41,371 nt of DNA, taken from assembly GCA_001970855.1 (NCBI GenBank), contig LSSN01000528.1, positions 1 to 41,371 of the forward strand. The letters run 5' to 3'. Made by a program: the position numbers and the translations under genes. Source of the DNA: Smittium culicis (taxonomy: Eukaryota > Kickxellomycota > Harpellomycetes > Harpellales > Legeriomycetaceae). A model generated the notes under the pieces. It was not told where the DNA came from. It was given only the letters and a program-made list of their open reading frames with translations, and did not search any database. Position 1 is the first letter of the stretch; every line of letters begins with the position of its first letter. Positions 23,499 through 31,714 of the stretch are shown here, piece by piece.

Positions 23499-23744
23499 TT
23501 GATCCAATGGATAAAAAAAATTTTTTCAACTATAAAAAGCGTTAAATTTATTTTTCAATTACTTGGTGTACGTACGGACTTAATGGATGACGAAAAAATT
23601 TTATGTGAAGATTTATTCTTAATTATTACAAATTTGTGTATTTTAGCAAAATTGAATATCAAAAACTACTCAATTAAGTCAGGAAGAGATAATATATCAA
23701 AAAGCGCAAAATTTTTTAATGCGAACAAAAAAACGATCAATTAG
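23499..23744 (+). CDS. Hypothetical 81-residue frame, possible DNA-binding fragment
   Basis: The frame begins MIQWIKKIF and includes GVRTDLMDDEKILCEDLFLI and a C-terminal stretch SKSAKFFNANKKTIN that resembles the recognition part of a transposase helix-turn-helix ('s.sAr.f.vsrkTv'). It ends at TAG after residue 81, and the next frame continues with charged residues. It is probably a fragment of a dead DNA transposon rather than a working gene. I do not recognise a specific family; the call rests on composition and a weak motif. Confidence 0.25.
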   Translation: MIQWIKKIFSTIKSVKFIFQLLGVRTDLMDDEKILCEDLFLIITNLCILAKLNIKNYSIKSGRDNISKSAKFFNANKKTIN

Positions 23745-24339
23745 GATAAATAATCTTACTTGAAAAATGTTTATGCCAATTTCAATGAGAGGTTACATGA
23801 AAATTTAATCGCAAATATGAAAATTTTTGAATAATGGAGTATAATTTAGTAGCTTGTAAATTTTTTTTTATACCTCGATTGTGGAAGGTGTAGTTTATTT
23901 AGATTGAAGGGTAATTTACGAATTTATTTTATAAATTTAAGAAAATAGAAATATTTTTAAATAAGTCATTACAGCTAATAATCTATATCCCAGAGAATAA
24001 ATCGAATATATACATAATAAAAATTCTAATTTAGATATTATAAGTATATAAAATAAAATTTTTGCTTACATTTAAAATAAATAGGGTTTTTTTCGCGCAA
24101 TAATTCTGGGAAATACATAAGTCCAGACTACAATAGAATCTTATAGAATGAATTTGCAAAAATAAATTCATAAAGGTGTGTATAGCGGGCTTGATTCAAA
24201 TTTTACTAATCCCAAAATCAGAACCTCAATTTCCAATTTCATTTATATCAAAAAAACCATGTTAATAATATAATTAAAATTTAATAACTAGAACTCATCT
24301 CTATATAATTAACCAAAAATTTAGATAAAGTGATTGGAT
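23745..24339. other. AT-rich stretch before the old chromovirus copy
   Basis: No ORF or RNA gene. It may include the 5' LTR of the old chromovirus copy, but no start matching its 3' LTR start (TGTAATTGG) was found. Confidence 0.4.
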
Positions 24340-24470
24340 AAGCATTTCAACATTAATTCCTTGTATTAGTTTCATTCTATTTCGTTAATTTTGCTCTTGT
24401 CCTAACTCTATTTTCACCTTTTTCTCATAATACTATCTAATCAAAATATCTTATCACCTAGCCCATCACA
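24340..24470 (+). repeat. LTR-end-like fragment shared with 37243-37366
   Basis: Aligned words are AGCATTT..ACATTAATTCCTT, AGTTTC.TT, CTTGT, CTCTTATT or CTCTATT, TTTTTC..ATAATACTAT, AAAATATCT.AT.ACCTA. In this copy it lies just upstream of the old gag region and ends near CCCATCACA, so it is probably the 3' part of a 5' LTR. The relative at 37243-37366 therefore probably comes from the same or a sister family. Confidence 0.55.
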
Positions 24471-25054
24471 GTTTGAATTGTTTCTTACATTAGTAAATTA
24501 AAAGAACTAATACAAACTAACCACCCTAGTTAAAAAAATAATGAACCAAAATCTAAAATATTTAACCAGAAAATTGACATAGAACCAGAAGGCATATTAG
24601 AATCACCAATGATTCCATAATTTTCAATCAAAATATCAGAAGGCAATGTGTCATTTTTTTCCGGTAAGATCAAGTTACCAGACCCTCTCAAGTTAGATGG
24701 AACTCCAAGGGAATTTCAAGCATTTACAGCGAGTATAAACTTTACTTATGGTCGAAAAACGGTGTGTTGATTATGGATATAGTTAAAATCATATTTTTAG
24801 GAACACATTTACTTGATCCGGTAATGATATAGCCCACTCCAAGGTACAAGATAATTACCCCTGTTTGAGTAGTTATGAAAAATTCTTGGCACAGTTTAGA
24901 AGGAAACTTTACGATCCAAAAATCGCAATAAACTCCAGATAAATGTTCCGAAAATGCAATCTGATAGGAGATTCGTTGCAGCATATGCAACTGAGTTCAG
25001 ATTATTAGGAAATAAATAGGATTAATATCAACTTGATATAATCAATAAAATTTG

Positions 25055-25375
25055 CGTGATACTTAGCATAGTTTTTTCGCACTTTTAGTTACTCAATACA
25101 ATTATAATTGGTTTACAAATTAATAAGTTTTTTTAAAACGAGTAAATAAGAATGGTTGTTATCAAGCTTATTTATTATTTAATACTAAATAAATAGTAAG
25201 AGAAATACAAGTCAAAGCTATCAAAATTACAACTTTAAAAGTTTTTAGGAATTTTTTTTTATCCAAAATTCGGTGTCATTTATATTTATAAATATTTAAC
25301 ATAAATATGATTTTATGTTAATCATAAATATTTAGGTAATCTTATTTGGATTACCTAAAATATTTACTACAATGT
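25055..25375. other. AT-rich insertion in the old gag, with two strong hairpins
   Basis: Gag similarity to the young copy stops near 25055 and resumes at 25377, where the young copy is continuous. The extra segment ends with two adjacent hairpins: TTAACATAAA / TTTATGTTAA (25296-25321, 6-nt loop), then AAATATTTAGGTAATC paired with GATTACCTAAAATATTT (25326-25365, 7-nt loop, one bulge). It may be a small non-autonomous element; no clear terminal repeats or target duplication were found. Confidence 0.45.
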
Positions 25376-28300
25376 AATGAACTATCTTATGGTCACTGAT
25401 ATTCCGAATAGACTCAAAGACTGTATTGACGCTGCAATTCTAGTAAATAAACGTTTATTAATTCGAGTTACGTATCTTTGGGAAAGATGAACTTACAAGA
25501 GCCATAATCATTTCAGAAATGGTTTCCTGGAAAAGTTTAATGATAATAACGCTATTTTATTAGCAAAAGCTGATCCTCCTGTACCAATAAAAATTGACTA
25601 TCTAGCTCCACTACCAATACTACCTTTATCAGCAGAAGAAAATAACCGAATATTAGAAAACGAACTATTCATGTACTGCGGAGAATTGGGACATTAAGTA
25701 AATAACTGCAGCAAGAAATTTAGTCTGAGAAAAGGGTCAGCTCAACATAGAACGAAAGTTACTTTTTGGTGCAGATTTCTTTTTTTTATATACTAATTCT
25801 AGTCATAATAGGTTTATTATTCAATTAAAATATTGCTTAAAACATAAAAAATACTTCATTTTATCAAACTGTCACATTGATTCCGGATCATCAAAAAATT
25901 TCATCGATGAAGAATCATCTATAAATAATAATAAAAGATCTGAAGCATTAATTTTCAATATCAAATTAGAAACAAATGGTGGTTCGTCAGTAATGAATAA
26001 ACAAACTTCAAAAAAAAAATTACCAATATTGATATTATGATAAAAGATAATAATAAGAATTAAATAGACCTCTATCCAATTAACTCCCCAAAAATATCTA
26101 AAATCTTAGGTTTACCAAGTTTAAAGACACATAAATCTGATATTTACTGGGAGAAAAAAGTATAAAATTCAACTCGAAATTCTATATGGATAATTGCACA
26201 CAAAATAAGTCTATAAAAACCTTAGATTTCATCAAAATCCATCAGGAGTCTTAGATATTTCATATCAGAATAAAAAATATAACAGTGTATTTGACAAGAC
26301 AAAAGCATTTGAATCACATCCGCACAGTCCTTATAATTGTCTAATAGGTTTAATACCCGACTAACAACCATCCTGGGGACCAATATATTCACTATCCCAA
26401 GAAAAGCACAAAACTCTTTAATTATTCACCGATCAAATCCTAAAATCCGGGTTAATTCTACCCTATAAGTCGCCTGCAGAATCTCCTAAAATTTTCGTCA
26501 ACAAAAAGGATAGAGACATTAATTTATGTGTAGATACTACAAGATAAATATTATTGCAACAAAAAATCATCATATACTCAAAACTTGTGATTCATTCTAT
26601 CGGCTCAACAAGCAAATATCTTTATTATAATGGAATCGAGGTATTCTTATAATCTAGAAAAATTAATGATAGGAGGTGAACGCAAAATCGCATACAGGTG
26701 TTGCCACGGCCATTTTGATTACCAGGTATGTCTATCGGTCTTAAAAAAGCACCAGTAACTTTTCAACATTTCGTAAATGATGTACTGAGAGACTTGCTTG
26801 ACGAGTATGCGATTGCAAACCTTGAAGATAAATTAATATAGTCCGATAACGAAAATGTTCATACATTTCACGTAAAGAATGTACTCCAAAAGCTACAGGA
26901 TAATAAAACTGTTTTATAAATTGAAAAATGGCTTCTCCATCAAAAGCAAGTAGATTTCATTGGACATGTCACATCCGTCAAAGGAGTTAAAACTGACCCC
27001 TAAAAAATATGAAATGTAAGAAATTGAAAAAAAACCACACCTGTGAAAGAAATAAAAAATTTCCTAGAGTTTTATAACTACTAAAGGGAATTTATTCCTA
27101 ATATGACCGTAATAACGCACTCATTAACACAACTATAGAAGAAAAAAATTCGATTTAACATGACCAACGAATACAAATCCTCTTTAGATCAAATAAAAAT
27201 CCTGTTAACAAATTCACTGATCCTAAAACATGCAGATCCAGACGAACAATATATCATGGAATCTTATGCCGCAGATTATGCTATGGGAGCGGTACTATCC
27301 CAAAGAAACAAAGATGGTGAACTTCAACCAATAGTGTACTTTTCAAAAAAAAATTCCTACCTGCAGAGATAAATTAATACGTTTACGAATAAAACTAATA
27401 GCTATAGTGATAGCGATAAAAGAATGGAGACAATACTTTGAAGGAGGAAATCATAGCGTCGTGGTAATAACGGAGCATAAAAATTAATTGTATATTATAC
27501 GAGACAATACGTTAAATAGGAGGCACGCGATATATTTTTTGATATTTACGCGGTACAATTTTAAATATTATATAGACCAGGGAAATTATAAGGAAAACCA
27601 GACGCGCTATCCAGAAAAAAAAAAACATCTAAAGTCAGCAAAGAAAACAAAATACTCAGCTCAACCCATTTTCTGAACACACTGGTATCCAAAAGAATTT
27701 CAGAATCAAGGATCAGAATCGAATCTTTATCTGACGAAGCAGCAATTAAAATAAGATAGGAGATAAATAGGCAGGGAGATTCTAGTTAATAAATCAGCTG
27801 TTACTTTACAAAAATTGCAGCTATATTCCAGAATTATCCAGACACATAATATTAGTTGCATACCATGATTCTCAACTGGCAGGCCACACTAGTTTAAAAA
27901 AATCAGTCGAAAATGTAGCCCGATTCCACTGGTTTCCAAAAATGAAAAAAAATATAAAAAACTAAATGTATCTTGTGACGTGTATAACATAACTAAAACT
28001 AATAGACACAAAAATTCTGGGGGTTTAAATTCTCTACCCATTTCAAACAAATCATGGTCATCAATATCACTTGAATTAATAGTATAAATCTCAACATCAG
28101 AAGGGCATTCGACTATACTTGTATTTGCGGGCCGATAAACGAAAATTTCAAGATTTATTACATTGAAGAAGCTACCTGACTCAAACGAAACAATAGATAA
28201 CATGGTCGAAAATATATTCAGTAATTTTGGATTTCCTGATAATGTTATATCAGATATAGGTACCCATTTTAATTCACAGTTTTATAAAAGAGTTTTCTAA

Positions 28301-28504
28301 CTATTGAAAGTAAAAATAAAACCTTCGAGTGCATCCCATCCAAAAAAAATATGGTCATATAGAGTAGATTAAATATTTCCTAGAAAAATGTCAACGGTTC
28401 TACGTGAACTGTCAACATACAGACTAGAAAATACTGCTTCAAATAGCTGAATTTGCATAAAATAATTCATTTCATAATCAAAATTCTCGCCATTTTATGC
28501 GTTA

Positions 28505-29215
28505 ATGGGATATCACCCAAAATTTAATTCTATACCAAGCTTTTCTTCAGCAGTTCCAGATGCTGAAGCTAGAGTATTGGAAATAAAAGAAATTCAAAAA
28601 ATACTGACAACCAATCTCAAAAAAGCAGCTGCAGACAATAAACGATTTGCCGACAAAAATCGAGCAGATATAGAACCGTTCCAAAAAGGTGATTTATTCT
28701 GGCTCAATTCACGCAATATCAAAACAAACCGACCTTCTAAGAAGCTGGATCATAAATTTTTAGGGCCATTCAAAATAGATAAAGTTATCAATAAGGTAAC
28801 ATATAGAATAATTCTCCCACATTATTTAAAAATAAACCCTGTATTTCATATATCATTGCTGGAAAAAAAGAAAACCAACGAAATGAGAAATAGAAATAGC
28901 GAGATAGAATCGCAATTCTCAATAACAGATGAGCCTTTAATAGTAAAAAAAATACTAGTCTCGAGGTTAAACTGTGGTAAGCTGCAGTACTTAGCTCAAA
29001 ACGATGTATCTAATCGCCAAAACATAAATCGGGTTCACAAATCAATTATAACAAATCAGGATTTAACATCAAAGTTTCAAGAAACCAATCAGTTAAAACC
29101 TAGTGAAAAAATGATTAATGCTCCCAGAAAAAAAAAATCATCAAAATTTATTACTATACCTAGATATATACGAATTAGGATTAAATTCGCCAAAAAACCT
29201 CTGAATAAAAAATAA
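28505..29215 (+). pseudogene. Open C-terminal integrase module (GPY/F plus degenerate chromodomain) of the old chromovirus
   Basis: A 236-codon uninterrupted frame in an otherwise broken pol. Residues 1-10 (MGYHPKFN) match the end of the integrase core ('alLGynPnf'). Residues 40-62 are the helical linker, ending ADNKRFADKNRA. Residues 66-120 form the GPY/F module (GDLFWLNSRNIKTNRPSKKL, DHKFLGPFKI, then KINPVFHISLLE). Residues 140-190 (PLIVKKILVSRLNCGKLQYL) correspond to a chromodomain in which the W-x-G-Y-x-x and 'WEP' residues are lost. A Lys/Arg-rich tail follows. In chromoviruses this region directs integration by binding chromatin. An open frame of this length is unexpected given the density of stops just upstream; it may be chance or selection. 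Confidence 0.6.
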
Positions 29216-29417
29216 AACAAATTATCTATTCAATATCACCGATTTCATCTACAATCCCACCTACATCGATTCGCGATGAAGGGTTGAGGGGGCTCGCGCG
29301 ATGCGTGTGGCGCCGCGGAGAAAAAATAGACTGCGATTTATAATTCACGATAATTATCAATAATTGCGATAATTGTTGATTTTTTCTAACCCAAAAAAAA
29401 TTCTTATTTCTGAAACT

Positions 29418-29440
29418 AGAGGAGGGAGATAATGTAATTG
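29418..29440 (+). other. Polypurine tract and 3' LTR start of the old chromovirus
   Basis: AGAGGAGGGAGA (29418-29429) is followed by TGTAATTGG from 29433, parallel to the AGGAGGAGGG tract and TGTAATGG LTR start of the young copy. The polypurine tract primes plus-strand DNA synthesis. The LTR beyond it has diverged and its 3' end could not be set. Confidence 0.55.
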
Positions 29441-30336
29441 GATTGATTCTTTTTGTCATAATCTGCCAATCAGAATCATTATTTCTCATTAAATTGAATT
29501 GAGAAAATATTATTGTTCTACTCATAGTATAATTTCGAAACCCTGAGTGTCAAAATCCCTAAAGATTCCCGGCAAGTTCGTCTAGGGAAATTAGTAACTC
29601 CTGGAGATGTATTAGAAAACATTATTAAAGATATTATAATGAAAGAAAGTTTATTGAATTTTTTTCAATAAAATTTAGAAAGGCGAGAGATGTTGGAGAT
29701 TGTCTGTTGTATATGAAAAAATTTTCCTAAAATCAAATAGTTTTAATTTTGTCTCGGCGAAGAAGTCCCAACTACGAGGGGTATAAAAAGGTTTACAAAG
29801 AGGTGATTAACTTATCTTGCATTGGAGAGAGAGTAGAGAGATTTAAATGGGGTAGTAATAACTATCAGTTTAGGCCACTTTCATTTAATTTGATCCAAGA
29901 TAATATCTTGACACCCATGTTAAAGTTGGCGGTGCTGGTTTGTGGATTGCTTAAGTTAGAGTGAAGTCGCTGCGTGCAGTAAAAGACCTGATGAGTGACG
30001 CTGACCACACCATGAGCGAGGACGCTAGGCCCAGAAGTACTTCTGTATAGAAAAGATGTCCCTTATTGGTAAATTTATATTATAATTATTGGTTAAGGGT
30101 TAAATTCATATTAAAAGATATAAAACCAACCATAAATTAATCCGGAGAACTCTAATTGGACGCTATCTAATCGAACCAATACTTAACCGAATTATAAACT
30201 GACTCTACACGTTATCACCAAGAATCTATCTGCAAGACGGATACTATACTACTTATCCACGGTACCCTGATCAGACCCCTACAATACCCCGCAAAGAAAT
30301 ATTATCTTGGTCTTTTTTTACATTTTTATTTCTATT
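29441..30336. other. Insertion locus, left flank: locally GC-richer with small open frames
   Basis: 29740-30060 is clearly richer in GC than its surroundings. It contains TATAAAAA (29782-29789), a 71-codon open frame with a non-ATG start at 29749-29964, and a second frame reading VKSLRAVKDLMSDADHTMSE up to TAG at about 30050. A perfect 14-bp palindrome CAGAAGTACTTCTG lies at 30032-30045. None is recognised. The composition suggests part of a gene, or a younger transposon, that was split by the chromovirus inserted at 30342. Confidence 0.35.
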
Positions 30337-30341
30337 ATTAT
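30337..30341. repeat. Target site duplication, left copy (ATTAT)
   Basis: ATTAT precedes the 5' LTR and is repeated exactly at 36642-36646 after the 3' LTR. Five base pairs is the usual duplication made by Ty3/gypsy integrases. Confidence 0.9.
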
Positions 30342-30348
30342 TTTAATG

Positions 30349-30459
30349 GTCCAATAATAATTGGACTTGCATTACCCCTGGAATTTGGTTTCAGAACCAA
30401 ATTCCATTTTTTATATCATATAAATAAGCTTAACTTCCCACTTTTTAGAAGTTAAGCTT
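30349..30459. repeat. Three tandem perfect hairpins within the 5' LTR
   Basis: Hairpin 1: GTCCAAT / ATTGGAC (30349-30366). Hairpin 2: TGGAATTTGGTT / AACCAAATTCCA with loop TCAG (30379-30406). Hairpin 3: AAGCTTAACTTC / GAAGTTAAGCTT with a 10-nt loop (30426-30459). The first two precede the TATA box and the third spans the expected RNA start. Only one LTR difference (C/T) falls in hairpin 2; hairpin 3 is intact in both copies. Confidence 0.85.
30419..30426 (+). promoter_or_regulatory. LTR TATA box
   Basis: TATAAATA lies 28 bases upstream of the AAGCTTTTCAAT sequence (30454-30465) that matches the primer-binding site. This is the right distance for RNA polymerase II initiation at or near 30454. 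Confidence 0.7.
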
Positions 30460-30465
30460 TTCAAT
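30454..30465 (+). promoter_or_regulatory. Presumed RNA 5' end that acts as the self-primer
   Basis: AAGCTTTTCAAT is the exact reverse complement of the 12 bases at 30550-30561. In Tf1 of fission yeast the first 11 bases of the mRNA fold back on the primer-binding site and are cleaved to prime reverse transcription. Location downstream of a TATA box supports the same role here. Confidence 0.75.
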
Positions 30466-30549
30466 CTTTTATTCTTTCTCATTTCTCATTCTCATCTTTT
30501 TATTAGTTATTTTTATTATTTAAAAATAAATTAAAATTGATCATTACAT

Positions 30550-30561
30550 ATTGAAAAGCTT
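30550..30561 (+). other. Primer-binding site of self-priming type
   Basis: ATTGAAAAGCTT starts one base after the 5' LTR. It does not begin with TGG, as a site for a tRNA 3' end would, and is perfectly complementary over 12 bases to 30454-30465 inside the LTR. Matching stops at both flanking bases, giving a discrete 12-bp duplex. Confidence 0.8.
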
Positions 30562-30652
30562 CTTTCTATAAACTTAACTTACCCTACCAGTTCCCAACAA
30601 TTACTCAGATTATATTTAACCAACCAAAAACTTGAACCTGAAACCAGAAGCC

Positions 30653-31690
30653 ATGGATAACACAATGAGAACCCCGAACCCAAGACCTTTTTTCCCAGAA
30701 TCCAACCAAGAACAGCCTGATAATAATATGAACATAAACTTTGAACCTGAGGTCAACACCGAAGCCAACCCAAATCTTGGTCAAACTATGAACCCCACAC
30801 CACTAGCAGAGCCGTTTGCCTTCCCTGACATCACAGCTGTGCCTGCCACCAAGTTAATTCCGGAGACTACTTTGAAGCTCCCAGATGCCGTCCGCTTCGA
30901 TGGGAGTCCCTCCAGTTATAAGGCATTTATATCTAGCATGAGCCTGTACTTCTGGGCCAGACCAGAAATTTTCAATGATGACCGCAACCGTATCGTTTAT
31001 ATTGGTGCGCATTTATCTGGATCCGCTTCAGTCTGGTTCGGGAACCTGATTACTGATAACTCTCCTACTATCCATTCGTTCTCCCTCTTCATCCAGGAGT
31101 TTTCGAGAAATTTCTCGGACCCAAGCGAAGGAATCCGAGCTCGCGGTCAGATTCGAAAATTTCGACAGGGTGTCAGGTCAGTAGCAGCATATGCTGCAGA
31201 ATTTAAAACCCTCGCCAGAGACAGTGGTTACGATCAGCTAGCTCTTGTTGATCAGTTTTTGAGAGGTTTAAATGACAAAGTCATGAATTTCATGATAATT
31301 TCTGACCTCCCTGAGAGCCTTGAAAGTAATATCGATATTGCGCTCAGAATCGAAAACCGCCTCTCCAGTCGAAACATGTTACGCTAGAATCACCCAGACT
31401 TCACCTCGTACCCCAGCCGTAGACCGTATCCTGTACCCACTGCCCCCCATTCCGCAGCGAAAAATATATCTCCTATTCCGAATTCGAGTCAAGCAGTTAC
31501 AATTGAAGGTAGTTATGGACATGTCCCGATGGAAATTGATGCCGTTACCTCTCGTTACCGCCCACCGCTTACTGCTGAGGAAAAACAGAGACGCCGTGAA
31601 CATGGACTCTGCCTCTACTGTGGACAACCTGGACATACTATCCCTGGCTGCCCATTGAAGTACAATTCGGGAAAAGTCAGATCCCAGTAG
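30653..31690 (+). pseudogene. gag: Gag polyprotein of the young chromovirus, one internal stop
   Basis: ATG 30653 in a strong context (GCCATGG) opens the frame, which ends at TAG 31688-31690 after 345 codons. Residues 1-75 are Pro/Asn/Glu-rich. About 75-235 is the Gag capsid domain (KLPDAVRFDGSPSSYKAFIS, FWARPEIF, HLSGSASVWFGNL, then RQGVRSVAAYAAEFKTLA and LVDQFLRGLND). A basic region follows, and a CCHC zinc knuckle (C-x2-C-x4-H-x4-C, CLYCGQPGHTIPGC) lies at 31610-31651; it packages RNA. A TAG at 31385-31387 cuts Gag before the nucleocapsid part. No indel is present. The last codons overlap pol in the -1 frame. Gag forms the particle in which reverse transcription occurs. Confidence 0.9.
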
Positions 31691-31714
31691 TGTTCCGGAA
31701 GCTACTACTGGGAT
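31669..31714 (+). promoter_or_regulatory. Programmed -1 ribosomal frameshift signal between gag and pol
   Basis: The heptamer G-GGA-AAA (31669-31675) is in the gag frame in the X-XXY-YYZ register needed for -1 slippage. Five bases later a perfect 11-bp stem starts: ATCCCAGTAGT (31681-31691) pairs with ACTACTGGGAT (31704-31714), loop 12 nt. The gag stop TAG (31688-31690) is inside the stem. After slippage the pol frame is open through the protease. All three canonical parts (slippery site, spacer, stem) are present. Whether a pseudoknot forms is not visible. Confidence 0.88.

Larger units (their letters stand above)
24590..29218 (+). pseudogene. Old, heavily broken Ty3/gypsy chromovirus (gag-pol)
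   Basis: The order matches the young element at 30342-36641. Gag: 24660-25010 (KLPDPLKLDGTPREFQAFTA, then RFVAAYATEFRLLG) continuing at 25377 (MNYLMVTDIPNRLKD). A zinc knuckle at 25663-25705 has lost its first Cys and carries a stop. Protease near 25873 reads HIDSGSSKNFIDEE. RT 26510-27150 includes APVTFQHFVNDVLRDLLDEY, but the YLDD box has become NLEDK. RNase H 27160-27480 has MESYAADYAMGA in place of the usual TDAS. Integrase 27850-28480 retains VISDIGTHFNSQFYKR. The C-terminal part is still open (listed separately). More than twenty stops and several frameshifts are seen. About 320 bp at 25055-25375 interrupts gag. The composition has drifted to AT compared with the young copy. Confidence 0.85.
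30342..30548 (+). repeat. 5' LTR, 207 bp
   Basis: Aligned to 36435-36641 with four differences: position 2 (T here, G in the 3' copy, so the canonical TG start is lost), C/T at 30405, A/G at 30447 and A/C at 30536. The 3' copy has perfect 7-bp ends TGTAATG...CATTACA. It carries three successive perfect inverted repeats, a TATA box and the presumed RNA start. Confidence 0.95.

Noticed and set aside
29226..29525. 99-codon minus-strand ORF
   Set aside because: It overlaps the polypurine tract and LTR start of the old chromovirus and has no recognisable feature.
29990..30030. Hammerhead ribozyme or C/D snoRNA suggested by CTGATGAG and CTGA
   Set aside because: The GAAA core and the required stems are absent, and the C box does not fit RTGATGA.
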